Assembly: GCF_014191425.1 (NCBI RefSeq)
Contig: NZ_JACHWP010000001.1
Location: forward strand, 62,001 to 126,000
Direction: 5' to 3'
DNA from: Helcobacillus massiliensis
Lineage (GTDB): Bacteria; Actinomycetota; Actinomycetes; Actinomycetales; Dermabacteraceae
DNA: 64,000 nucleotides
Below the pieces are notes generated by a model, which searched no databases, was not told where the DNA came from, and saw nothing but the letters and a program-made list of their open reading frames with translations. Below are positions 16,307 to 25,345 of this stretch, piece after piece. The translations under genes were made by a program, and so were the position numbers. Numbering within the stretch: position 1 is the stretch's first letter; every line of letters starts with the position of its first letter.

Positions 16307-17368
16307 ATGGACGATCAGACCTCCGGTTCAGCCGGCCCGGCCGCACGCGAGCACAGCGCAGCAGCCGCAGGCGCGCACAGCGAACGCACCGCCGCCGAGA
16401 TGCACGCCCCCGTGATGGAGCGCGAACTGCTCGACATCTTCGCCCCCGCCCTGCAGGCCCCCGGCTCCGTCTACCTCGACTGCACCCTCGGCATGGCCGG
16501 CCACGCCTGCGCCGTCCTCGCCGCCAACCCGGAGGCGCGCCTCGTCGGCATCGACCGCGACAGCGCAGCCCTCGAACTCGCCCGGGGCCGCCTCACCGAC
16601 GCCGGCTTCGACGGCCGCTTCAGCCTCCACCACGCGACGTACGACGAGATCCCCGAGGTCCTCGACGCCGCCAAAGTCGCCGCCGCGGACGCGATCCTCA
16701 TGGACCTCGGCCTGTCGTCCTTCCAGATCGACACCCGTGACCGCGGTTTCGCCTACAGCGTGGACGCCCCGCTGGACATGCGGATGAACGCCTCCGGCGG
16801 CGGCGCCACTGCTGCCGACCTCGTCAACACCCTCGAGGAGCAGGAGCTCACCCGCATCCTGTCGCAGTACGGTGAGGAGCGCTTCGCCCGCCGCATCGCC
16901 CGCTCGATCGTGCAGCGCCGCGCCGAGCAGCCGTTCACCCGTTCCGGCGACCTCGTCGAGGTCATCGACCGCTCCATTCCCGCGAAGTCGAAGCGCACCG
17001 GCGGTCACCCCGCCAAGCGCACCTTCCAGGCCCTGCGGATCGCCGTCAACGACGAACTCGACATCCTCCAGGACGCCCTTGAGGCCGCCCTGGGCGCCCT
17101 GGCCGACGGAGGCCGCCTCGCCGTGGAGTCCTACCACTCCCTGGAGGACCGGATGGTCAAGCGCGCGTTCACCGCCGTCACCACGTCCTCGGCGCCGCTC
17201 GACCTGCCCGTGGAGCTGCCCGAGCTCGCCCCCGACTACCGCCTTGTCCACCGCGGTGCCAAACAGGCCTCTGCTCAGGAGCAGGAGACCAACACCCGCA
17301 GCGCCAGCGTCCGGCTGCGCGCAGTGGAGCGCACCGCCCGAACCGCAACGTCCCAGGAGTCCCGCTGA
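16307..17368 (+). CDS. rsmH: 16S rRNA m4C1402 methyltransferase RsmH
   Basis: S-adenosylmethionine-dependent N4-methyltransferase for C1402 of 16S rRNA (formerly MraW). After a 30-residue alanine-rich extension the conserved HAPVMERELLDI starts the domain. The SAM loop is DCTLGMAGHA near residue 58, followed by GIDRDSAAL and LMDLGLSSFQID. HPAKRTFQALRIAVN and the SYHSLEDRMVKR motif are diagnostic. An AAGGAAGGGG ribosome binding site precedes the start. Its stop overlaps the ftsL start. Confidence 0.97.
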   Translation: MDDQTSGSAGPAAREHSAAAAGAHSERTAAEMHAPVMERELLDIFAPALQAPGSVYLDCTLGMAGHACAVLAANPEARLVGIDRDSAALELARGRLTDAGFDGRFSLHHATYDEIPEVLDAAKVAAADAILMDLGLSSFQIDTRDRGFAYSVDAPLDMRMNASGGGATAADLVNTLEEQELTRILSQYGEERFARRIARSIVQRRAEQPFTRSGDLVEVIDRSIPAKSKRTGGHPAKRTFQALRIAVNDELDILQDALEAALGALADGGRLAVESYHSLEDRMVKRAFTAVTTSSAPLDLPVELPELAPDYRLVHRGAKQASAQEQETNTRSASVRLRAVERTARTATSQESR

Positions 17369-17880
17369 TGGCCCAGCTCGCCGCGCACACGTACGCCGTC
17401 CGTCCGCGCCGCACCGCCGCTCGGCCGCGTCTGGCGCTCATCGCGCGGCCTCGCCAGGAGCGGAGCATCGTGCCGTTCGCCGCGCTCATCACCCTGATCC
17501 TGGTGGCGACCCTCGCCGCCATGCTGGTGCTGAACGTGTCGATGACCCAGACCAGCTACGAGATCACCCGCCTGCAGGAGCAGGACATCGCCCTCTCCCA
17601 GCAGGCGCAGGCCCTGCGCGAGGAGAACGAGATGAGGTCCAAGCCGCAGGAGCTGGAGAAGCGCGCCCGCGACCTCGGCATGGTGCCCGTGCAGGACGTC
17701 GCGTTCGTGGACCTCGCCAACGGCCGCGTCGTCGGCGACCCGAAGCCTGCGCAGCCCGCCGCTCCCGGCGCAGCCGACAAGCAGCTGATCCCGCCGGCGG
17801 ACCTGCCGCGCGCAGTCCCCGAACGCGGCGCCTCGCAGCCGCTCTATGATTACGGCATGGGCAACGAAGGACGGGACTGA
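17368..17880 (+). CDS. ftsL: FtsL-like cell-division protein
   Basis: A 170-residue bitopic protein: basic cytoplasmic tail, one membrane helix (about 36-57), a coiled-coil-like heptad region (about 62-100, with ITRLQEQDIALSQQAQALREENEM) and a long Pro/Ala-rich extracytoplasmic tail. Position between rsmH and ftsI identifies it as the FtsL component of the FtsQLB complex, since FtsL sequences diverge strongly. Start and stop each overlap the neighbouring gene by one base, so translation is probably coupled. Confidence 0.82.
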   Translation: MAQLAAHTYAVRPRRTAARPRLALIARPRQERSIVPFAALITLILVATLAAMLVLNVSMTQTSYEITRLQEQDIALSQQAQALREENEMRSKPQELEKRARDLGMVPVQDVAFVDLANGRVVGDPKPAQPAAPGAADKQLIPPADLPRAVPERGASQPLYDYGMGNEGRD

Positions 17881-19754
17881 TGCCGGGAGATCGCCGATCG
17901 CCCGAGCGGCGCAGGCGCGTCTCCCCTGACCGGAGCACCCGTCATACGCGTCAGAGGCTCGAGCGACAGCAGCGCTCGAGCCGTTCGCGTTCCCAGATGC
18001 GCAGCGGCGCGACCGCTGTCCGCACCCTGCCCGCCGAACCCCACCGCCGCCACCGACTCGTCCTCATCGGCATCGCGATCTTCGCGCTGCTGCTGGGCGG
18101 TCGCCTCATCTGGGTGCAGGGCCTGAACTCCGCCGAACTGTCCGAGAAGGCCGTGCAGGCGCGCACCGTGGAGCGGACCATCCCCGCGCTGCGCGGCGAC
18201 ATCCTGGACACCAACGGCAACGTCATGGCCACCAGCGTGCTCCGCTATGACATCTGGGTGGACCAGCGGCAGGTCGGCGACTACCGCGCCAACGACGACA
18301 CCGCCACCGAAACGGGTGTGAAGGCCGCCGCGAAACAGCTCGCGCCGCTGACCGGGATGTCCGTGGCGGACCTGGAGAAGAAGCTGACCGGCAAAGCCGG
18401 ATTCCAGTACATCATCCGCAATGTGGAGCCGAGCGAACGCGACGCCATCATGGCGCTGGACATCCCCGGCATCGGTGCGGACCGCGCCACCGAGCGCATC
18501 TACCCCGGCGGCATGGTCGGCGCCAACGTCGTCGGCTTCGTCAGCTCCGACGGGCAGGCGCTCGGCGGCACCGAACTGTCCTGGGATGAGCACCTGCGCG
18601 GCCAGGACGGGCACACCACCTACGAGCGCGGAGCCGGCGGGCAGGTGATCCCGTCGGGCTCCAACACCACGAAGGACGCCGTGGACGGCCAGGACGTGGT
18701 CCTCACCATCGACGAGGACATCCAGCACCGCGCCCAGGAGATCATCACCGCCAAGGTGAAGGAGTGGAACGGCACCGGCGGCTCCATCGTCGTCATCGAC
18801 ACCGCCACGGGCGACATCGTCGCCCTCGCCGAGGACCCGACGTTCGACCCCAACCAGCCCGCCAAGGCGAAGCCCGATCTGCTCGGCAACCAGTCCATCT
18901 CGAACGTGTTCGAGCCCGGCTCCACCGGCAAGCTCTTCACCATGGCCGCCGCCCTCGAGGAGGGCGTGACGACCCCGTCGGAGAAGCACACCGTTCCGTA
19001 CTCCAAGGAGTTCAAGGGGCATCAGGTGCGCGACTCCCACCAGCACCCCACCCAGTACCTCACCACCGCGGGTGTTCTGAAGGAGTCCTCGAACGTCGGC
19101 ACCGTGGAGATCGCCAACCGGATGAGCCCGAAGACCCGCTATGAGTACCTGCGCAAGTTCGGCCTCGGTCAGCCCACCGGTCTGCCGCTTCCCGGCGAGT
19201 CCGGCGGCATCCTCCACAAGCCGGAGAACTGGACCGGCCGCACCGAGTTCACCACCTCTTTCGGCCAGGGATATGCCGTCAACGCCGTGCAGGTGACCAG
19301 CGCCGTCGGCACATTCGCCAACGACGGAGTCCATGTCCGCCCCCGCATCGTCAAGGGCGTGAAGGACGCCAAGGGGGTTCTGCGCCCCACCCAGAAGCAG
19401 CAGGCGGACCGGGTCGTCTCCCCGGAGACGGCCGCCACCATGCGCCAGCTGATGGACAACGACGTGCCCGACAACCCTGACTCCAACGCGCACGTGCCCG
19501 GCTTCGCCGTCGGCGGCAAGACCGGCACCGCGCAGGTGCCCGACGGCACCTACACCGCCTCCTTCATCGGCATGGCGCCGATGGACGACCCGCGCTACGT
19601 CATCGGCGTGTTCGTGTACGGTCTTCCGGCGTACTTCTCCGGCAACACCGTCGCCGCTCCCGCCTTCGCCGACATCATGAGCTACACCCTGCATGCACGC
19701 CGCGTCACGCCCTCGGGCAAGGACGGCGTCGAACTCGACAACACCTGGAAGTGA
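17880..19754 (+). CDS. ftsI: Septal peptidoglycan transpeptidase FtsI (PBP3)
   Basis: Class B penicillin-binding protein that crosslinks septal peptidoglycan with FtsW. A 55-residue Arg/Ser-rich cytoplasmic tail is followed by a membrane anchor (about 58-78), the dimerisation domain and the transpeptidase domain. The active site shows S348-T-G-K351, the S403-S-N405 triad and K547-T-G549. The 624-residue length is normal. The basic tail is longer than in enterobacteria but typical of actinobacteria. The start overlaps the ftsL stop by one base. Confidence 0.96.
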   Translation: MPGDRRSPERRRRVSPDRSTRHTRQRLERQQRSSRSRSQMRSGATAVRTLPAEPHRRHRLVLIGIAIFALLLGGRLIWVQGLNSAELSEKAVQARTVERTIPALRGDILDTNGNVMATSVLRYDIWVDQRQVGDYRANDDTATETGVKAAAKQLAPLTGMSVADLEKKLTGKAGFQYIIRNVEPSERDAIMALDIPGIGADRATERIYPGGMVGANVVGFVSSDGQALGGTELSWDEHLRGQDGHTTYERGAGGQVIPSGSNTTKDAVDGQDVVLTIDEDIQHRAQEIITAKVKEWNGTGGSIVVIDTATGDIVALAEDPTFDPNQPAKAKPDLLGNQSISNVFEPGSTGKLFTMAAALEEGVTTPSEKHTVPYSKEFKGHQVRDSHQHPTQYLTTAGVLKESSNVGTVEIANRMSPKTRYEYLRKFGLGQPTGLPLPGESGGILHKPENWTGRTEFTTSFGQGYAVNAVQVTSAVGTFANDGVHVRPRIVKGVKDAKGVLRPTQKQQADRVVSPETAATMRQLMDNDVPDNPDSNAHVPGFAVGGKTGTAQVPDGTYTASFIGMAPMDDPRYVIGVFVYGLPAYFSGNTVAAPAFADIMSYTLHARRVTPSGKDGVELDNTWK

Positions 19755-19763
19755 TCCACCACC

Positions 19764-21335
19764 GTGACCAGCACTGAGATCGACTCGCGACCCCACGGCC
19801 TGCCTCCGCTGCCGGCGGACACCCTGGCGGAGCAGCTCGGGGCCCGCCTCGTCGGCGATGCCGCGCAGCTCACCGGCGCCACCATCGACTCCCGCGCCGT
19901 CCGCCCCGGTGACCTCTGGATCGCCGTGCAGGGCGAGAACAACCACGGCGCCGAATTCGCCGCCGGTGCCGTTGAGCTCGGCTGCGGCGCCATCCTCACC
20001 GACACCGCCGGCGAGCAGCTCATCCGCGAGAGCATCGCCGCTGACAGGATCCCCGCGCTCCTGCTCAGCGAGGATCCCCGCGCCCATGCCGCTCGCGCCG
20101 CGGACCTGATCTATGCCGAACCGTCCGCGTCCATGAGCGTCGTCGGCGTCACCGGCACGAACGGGAAGACCTCGATCACCACGATGATCGACCGCACCCT
20201 GCAGTCGATGGGCGTCGGCACTGCGGTCGTCGGGACGAACGGCACCTTCGTCACCCCCGCGGGGGAGGGGACCCGCACCGTGCCGACGGTCCGCACCACC
20301 CCCGAAGCGCCCGACCTGCACGGCATGCTCGCCATGATGCGCGAGAGCGGTGTCCAGACCGCGTCGCTGGAGGTCTCCAGCCACGCGATGATCCTCCACC
20401 GCGCCGACTCCGTCCGCTTCGCCTGCGCCGTGTTCACGAACCTGTCGCAGGACCACCTGGACTTCCACGGCACGATGGAGGCCTACTTCGACGCCAAAGC
20501 GATGCTGTTCGCCGGTGACCGCGCGCGGTCCGGCGTCATCTGCGTGGACGACGACTGGGGCCGCCGACTCGCCGATCGCGCCGAGATCCCGTCGGTCACC
20601 TACACCACCGACCCGGACCGCGAGGCCGACTTCCGCGTCACCTCCATGACCCCCGAGGGCTTCGGCACCCGCTTCACGGTCGCCTGGGACGGCGGAGACG
20701 ACTTCGACCTCGTCGCCACCCTGCCCGGCACCCACTACGTCGCCAACACCCTCGGTGTGGCGCTGGCGCTGCACTCCTGCGGCTACGACTTCGACGTCGT
20801 CGCCGAGCACGTCGCCACCGCCGGCACCGTCCCCGGCCGCATGGAGCTGGTGCACGATGACGGCATCCGCGCGGTCGTCGACTACTCCCACACGCCGGAC
20901 GCCCTGGAGAAGACCCTGGTCTCGCTGCGGGCCCTGCCGAATGTGCGCCGCATCCTCACGGTGATGGGCGCCGGCGGTGACCGCGACCGAGCCAAGCGCC
21001 CGCTCATGGGGGAGGTCGCCGCGCGCCTCTCCGACACCGTCGTCATCACCGACGACAACCCCCGCACCGAGGACCCCGCGTCGATCCGCGAGCAGGTCGC
21101 CGCAGGCGCCCACCGCGCCGCTGAGCAGTCCGGCGCCGACGTGATCGACCAGGGTGACCGCGCCGAAGCGATCGCCCGCGCCCTCCGCCTCGCAGAGGTG
21201 GGCGACGTCGTCATCGTCGCCGGCAAGGGCGCCGAGACCGGCCAGGACTTCGGCGACCGCGTCATCGACTTCGACGACCGCGCCCACGTGCGCGCCCACT
21301 TCACTCGGAAGGATCAGGACTCCACTCATGCTTGA
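19764..21335 (+). CDS. murE: UDP-MurNAc-tripeptide synthetase MurE (meso-DAP adding)
   Basis: Cytoplasmic Mur ligase adding the third residue of the stem peptide. The ATP loop GTNGKTS is at about 131-137, and D-N-P-R at 431-434 is the motif that recognises meso-diaminopimelate rather than lysine. All three Mur domains are present in 523 residues. This is the best clue in the window to peptidoglycan type. GTG 19764 starts nine bases after the ftsI stop. The 3' end overlaps murF by eight bases. Confidence 0.96.
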   Translation: MTSTEIDSRPHGLPPLPADTLAEQLGARLVGDAAQLTGATIDSRAVRPGDLWIAVQGENNHGAEFAAGAVELGCGAILTDTAGEQLIRESIAADRIPALLLSEDPRAHAARAADLIYAEPSASMSVVGVTGTNGKTSITTMIDRTLQSMGVGTAVVGTNGTFVTPAGEGTRTVPTVRTTPEAPDLHGMLAMMRESGVQTASLEVSSHAMILHRADSVRFACAVFTNLSQDHLDFHGTMEAYFDAKAMLFAGDRARSGVICVDDDWGRRLADRAEIPSVTYTTDPDREADFRVTSMTPEGFGTRFTVAWDGGDDFDLVATLPGTHYVANTLGVALALHSCGYDFDVVAEHVATAGTVPGRMELVHDDGIRAVVDYSHTPDALEKTLVSLRALPNVRRILTVMGAGGDRDRAKRPLMGEVAARLSDTVVITDDNPRTEDPASIREQVAAGAHRAAEQSGADVIDQGDRAEAIARALRLAEVGDVVIVAGKGAETGQDFGDRVIDFDDRAHVRAHFTRKDQDSTHA

Positions 21336-22743
21336 GCTGACAGCCGCCGACATCGCTGAGATCACCGGTGGTCGGCTGGTCGGCGGGGCCGACGGGTCCG
21401 AACGCGTCACCGGCCGCGCCGTCGTCGATTCCCGCACCGTCCAGACCGGTGACCTGTTCGTCGCGTTCCCCGGTGAGCGCGTCGACGGTCACCGCTTCGC
21501 CGAGAAGGCCATGGCCGACGGGGCCGCCCTCACCCTCGTGACCCGCGACGTCGGCGTCCCCGCCGTCCAGGTCAAGGACGCCCTCGAGGCCGTCACGGAG
21601 CTCGGCCGACGGATGCTGCAGCGCGCCCGCACCGAGAATCCCGACCTGGCGGTCATCGCCATTACCGGCTCCTCCGGCAAGACCAGCACCAAGGACCTGC
21701 TGTACGCGATGCTCAGCCGTGTCGGCGAGACCATCGCTCCGGCCGGCAGCCGTAACAACGAACTGGGGCTGCCGCTGACGATCCTTGAGGCCACCGCGAC
21801 CACCCGCTTCCTCGTGCTGGAGATGGGGGCGCGCGGCATCGGCCACATCCGCCATCTGACTGAGATCGCTCCACCGGACATCTCCGTGGTGCTGAACGTC
21901 GGGACCGCGCACGTGGGGGAGTTCGGTGGGCAGGACGCGATCCGCATCGCCAAGCAGGAGCTGGTGGAGGCGCTCGGTGCAGACGGCACCGCCGTGCTGA
22001 ACATCGACGATCCCCGTGTCGCATCCATGGCCGACGCCACCGGCGCCCGCGTGCTGCGCACCGGGTTCGCCGCCGATGCGGACATCACCGCCGTCGACGT
22101 CGACCTCGATGAGGACGCGCAGCCCAGCTTCGAGCTGCGAGTCGCCGGTCAGTCCCGCCGCATCCGCCTTTCCCTGACCGGCGAGCACCACGTCATCAAC
22201 GCCCTGTCGGCCGCCGGCGCTGCGCTCGCCGCCGGCCTCACCCTCGATGAGGTCGCCGACGGGCTCGAAACCGCCCGCTCCCGCAGCGAAGGCCGCATGC
22301 AGGTCAGCCACGTGCGGGACGGCATCACCATCATCAACGACGCCTACAACGCGAACCCGGACTCCATGCGCACCGCCCTGAAGGCGCTCGCACACCTGGG
22401 CCGCACCCGTCGCACCATCGCAGTGCTCGGCGAAATGCTCGAGCTGGGGGAGGAGTCGGTGCAGATGCACGACTCCGTCGGCCGCCTCGCCGTGCGGCTG
22501 AACGTCCACCAGCTGATCGTGGTCGGCAGCGGAGCCCGCGCCATCCACAACGGCGCGCACCTGGAGGGCAGCTTCGGGGGTGAATCACGCTATGTCGATT
22601 CGATCGACGAGGCCCGCTCTGTGCTAGAAACGATCCTGCAGAGCGGCGACATCGTTCTGCTGAAGTCATCCAACGGAGCCGGCCTGGCCGCGCTCGGCGA
22701 AGAACTGGTGAAGACCATGAGCACAGGAGAGGAGTCCGCATGA
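21328..22743 (+). CDS. murF: UDP-MurNAc-tripeptide:D-Ala-D-Ala ligase MurF
   Basis: Final cytoplasmic Mur ligase, joining D-Ala-D-Ala to the tripeptide. The ATP loop is GSSGKTSTKD near residue 114, followed by SRNNELGLPLT, LEMGARGIGHI and NDAYNANPDSM, all MurF hallmarks. ATG 21328 yields 471 residues, the family size, and overlaps murE by eight bases. Reading further upstream in this frame only retraces murE. The stop overlaps mraY by four bases. Confidence 0.96.
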   Translation: MLELTAADIAEITGGRLVGGADGSERVTGRAVVDSRTVQTGDLFVAFPGERVDGHRFAEKAMADGAALTLVTRDVGVPAVQVKDALEAVTELGRRMLQRARTENPDLAVIAITGSSGKTSTKDLLYAMLSRVGETIAPAGSRNNELGLPLTILEATATTRFLVLEMGARGIGHIRHLTEIAPPDISVVLNVGTAHVGEFGGQDAIRIAKQELVEALGADGTAVLNIDDPRVASMADATGARVLRTGFAADADITAVDVDLDEDAQPSFELRVAGQSRRIRLSLTGEHHVINALSAAGAALAAGLTLDEVADGLETARSRSEGRMQVSHVRDGITIINDAYNANPDSMRTALKALAHLGRTRRTIAVLGEMLELGEESVQMHDSVGRLAVRLNVHQLIVVGSGARAIHNGAHLEGSFGGESRYVDSIDEARSVLETILQSGDIVLLKSSNGAGLAALGEELVKTMSTGEESA

Positions 22744-23828
22744 TCTCCATCCTGATCGCCGGCGCTGCTGCCCTGATCCTCTGCGGATTCGGCACCCCCT
22801 TCTACATCCGTCTTCTCGTCAAGAAGCAGTACGGCCAGTTCGTCCGCGATGACGGCCCGACCTCGCACTCGACGAAGCGCGGGACCCCCACCATGGGCGG
22901 TGTGGCGATCATCGGCTCCGTGCTGCTCGCGTACGCGCTCGCGCACCTGATCACCTGGACGGCGCCGACGGCCTCCGGTCTGCTGGTGCTGTTCCTCATG
23001 ACCGGCCTGGGCGCCCTCGGCTTCGCCGACGACTACCTGAAGATCGCCAAGAAGCAGTCCCTCGGCCTGACCGCGAAGAAGAAGCTGATCGGTCAGTTCA
23101 CCGTGGCGACCGTGTTCGCGGTCCTCGCCCTCAGCTTCCCTGACGCGCACGGCCGCACCCCCGGCTCGTTCGAGATCTCGTTCGTCCGGGACATCGACTG
23201 GCTGGACCTCGCGTTCGCCGGCACCACCCTCGGCATCATCCTGTTCGCCCTCTGGTCGAACTTCCTCGTGGCCGCCTGGTCCAACGGCGTCAACCTCACT
23301 GACGGCCTCGACGGCCTCGCCACCGGTGCGACCGCCATCTTCACCGGCAGCTATGTCCTCATCCTGTTCTGGCAGTGGCGGCAGTCCTGTGAGATGGGCG
23401 TGGGCGGCGCCTGCTACGAGACCCGCAACCCGCTGGACCTTGCGCTGGTGTCCATGGCGATCCTCGGCGCCTGCGTCGGCTTCCTGTGGTGGAACACCTC
23501 CCCGGCGAAGATCTTCATGGGCGACACCGGCTCCCTCGCCCTCGGCGGAGCCCTCGCCGGTCTGACGATCATCTCCCGCACCCAGTTCATCGGCGCCATC
23601 ATCGGCGGCCTGTTCATCGCGATCTCCCTGTCGGTGATCATCCAGGTCACCAGCTTCAAACTGACCCGCAAGCGCGTGTTCCGCATGGCGCCGCTGCAGC
23701 ATCACTTCGAACTGGCCGGCTGGAACGAAGTGACGATCGTGGTCCGCTTCTGGATCGTGGCGCTGCTGTGCGCCAGCATCGGTCTCGGGCTGTTCTACTT
23801 CGACGCCCTCACACTGCTGCCGAAGTGA
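22740..23828 (+). CDS. mraY: Phospho-MurNAc-pentapeptide transferase MraY
   Basis: Polytopic enzyme that transfers phospho-MurNAc-pentapeptide to undecaprenyl phosphate, making lipid I. Ten hydrophobic segments are visible. Catalytic motifs include GFADDYLK near residue 98, NLTDGLDGLA near 185 and FMGDTGSLALGG near 260, and HHFELAGW near 321 matches the MraY loop. The 362-residue length is standard. Its ATG overlaps the murF stop. Confidence 0.97.
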   Translation: MISILIAGAAALILCGFGTPFYIRLLVKKQYGQFVRDDGPTSHSTKRGTPTMGGVAIIGSVLLAYALAHLITWTAPTASGLLVLFLMTGLGALGFADDYLKIAKKQSLGLTAKKKLIGQFTVATVFAVLALSFPDAHGRTPGSFEISFVRDIDWLDLAFAGTTLGIILFALWSNFLVAAWSNGVNLTDGLDGLATGATAIFTGSYVLILFWQWRQSCEMGVGGACYETRNPLDLALVSMAILGACVGFLWWNTSPAKIFMGDTGSLALGGALAGLTIISRTQFIGAIIGGLFIAISLSVIIQVTSFKLTRKRVFRMAPLQHHFELAGWNEVTIVVRFWIVALLCASIGLGLFYFDALTLLPK

Positions 23829-23860
23829 CGCACCCGCACCTCAGCAAGGAGACGACGCCC

Positions 23861-25345
23861 GTGGACGCATCACAGAACCGCACCCCGCTCGCCGAACGGC
23901 CCTGGCCGGGACTGGACGTCAGCGGTGCCCGCATCCTCGTGGCAGGCTTCGGCGTCTCCGGCTACGCCGTCGTCGACCAGACCCTGCAGCGCGGGGCGCA
24001 CGTCGTCGCCGTGGACGGCAACGACAGCCCCGAGAACGAGGAGCGGGCAGAGATCCTCCGCGTCCTCGGCGCCGACATCCGGCTCGGCGCCGGCACCACC
24101 GACCGCCTCCCCGACGGCGACATCGACGTCGTCATCACCTCCCCCGGGTGGCGCCCCGACCAGCCGCTGCTGGCCGAAGCGGCCCAGCGCGGCATCCCCG
24201 TCTGGTCCGAAGTGGAGCTCGCCCGCCGCATGCAGCCCGAGGGCGGCCCCGCCTGGCTCACCGTCACCGGCACCAACGGCAAGACCACCGTGGTGACGAT
24301 GCTCGAGCACATCCTGCGCACCGCGGGTATCCGCGCCGTTGCCGCGGGGAACGTGGGACTGCCCGTCATCGAAGCGGCACTGGACCCGATCGGGTTCGAG
24401 GTGCTCGCTGTTGAGCTGTCCAGCTTCCAGCTGCACTGGACGCAGAACCTCCACGCCGAGGCCAGCTGCATCCTCACCATCAGCGACGACCACCTCGACT
24501 GGCACGGCGGCGCCGACGAGTACGCCGCCGCGAAGGGCCGCATCTACGACCAGACCATCACGGCGTGCCTGTACAACCTGCACGAGGACCGCACCCGCAC
24601 ACTGCTGGAGGAAGCGGACGTGGTGGAGGGCTGCCGCGCCATCGGCGTCGGGCTCGGCACCCCGGGCCCGTCCGAACTCGGCATCGTCGATGACCTCCTA
24701 GTGGACCGCGCATTCGTGCCCGAGCGCCACCGGCAGGCCGCTGAGCTCACCAGCCTCACCGACCTCGCCCACCTCGGCCCCCACGGCGCCCCCGCTCATG
24801 TCGTGTTCAACGCCCTGAACGCGGCGGGCCTGGCACGCGCCGTCGGGGTGGAGCCCGCCCACATCCGTGACGGCCTGCGCACCTACAGTCCCGGTGAGCA
24901 CCGCATCCAGGTGGTGCACCGCTCCGGCGGCATCACCTGGGTGGACGATTCGAAGGCCACCAACCCCGACGCCGCCCGCGCGGCCCTCGCCAGCGCCCAG
25001 TCCATCGTGTGGATCGCCGGCGGTGACACCAAGGGCGCCCCCATCGGCGACCTGGTCGCAGGAGCAGCCGACTGCCTGCGCGCCGTCGTCCTCATCGGCA
25101 CGGATGCCACTGCCTTCACCGACGCGCTCACCGAGCACGCCCCGTCGGTCCCCGTGGTGCGCATCGACCCCGACCAGGAGGCCGACTCCGTGATGCGCGC
25201 CGCGGTCCGCGCCGCGCGCGAGCACGCCGCCGACGACGACGTGGTGCTGCTCGCGCCCGCCGCCGCCAGCATCGACCAGTTCCGCAACTACGCCGAGCGC
25301 GGCCGACTCTTCCAGCGGGCCGTGCTGGCAGAGGCAGGCGCCTGA
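23861..25345 (+). CDS. murD: UDP-MurNAc-L-alanine:D-glutamate ligase MurD
   Basis: Cytoplasmic Mur ligase adding D-glutamate. The N-terminal Rossmann loop GFGVSGYAV binds UDP-sugar, the ATP loop GTNGKTTVVTML lies near residue 140, and the C-terminal domain has DSKATNPDAA and GGDTKGAP. GTG 23861, eight bases after AAGGAGA, gives 494 residues. Longer upstream readings lie inside mraY. A 32-base gap separates it from mraY, one of the few non-overlapping junctions in the cluster. Its stop overlaps ftsW by one base. Confidence 0.96.
   Translation: MDASQNRTPLAERPWPGLDVSGARILVAGFGVSGYAVVDQTLQRGAHVVAVDGNDSPENEERAEILRVLGADIRLGAGTTDRLPDGDIDVVITSPGWRPDQPLLAEAAQRGIPVWSEVELARRMQPEGGPAWLTVTGTNGKTTVVTMLEHILRTAGIRAVAAGNVGLPVIEAALDPIGFEVLAVELSSFQLHWTQNLHAEASCILTISDDHLDWHGGADEYAAAKGRIYDQTITACLYNLHEDRTRTLLEEADVVEGCRAIGVGLGTPGPSELGIVDDLLVDRAFVPERHRQAAELTSLTDLAHLGPHGAPAHVVFNALNAAGLARAVGVEPAHIRDGLRTYSPGEHRIQVVHRSGGITWVDDSKATNPDAARAALASAQSIVWIAGGDTKGAPIGDLVAGAADCLRAVVLIGTDATAFTDALTEHAPSVPVVRIDPDQEADSVMRAAVRAAREHAADDDVVLLAPAAASIDQFRNYAERGRLFQRAVLAEAGA

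Noticed and set aside
17850-21437. A 1195-codon open frame antisense to ftsI and murE
   Set aside because: It is a shadow of GC3-rich genes on the other strand, with low-complexity Gly/Val/Arg composition, no recognisable domain and no start signals.
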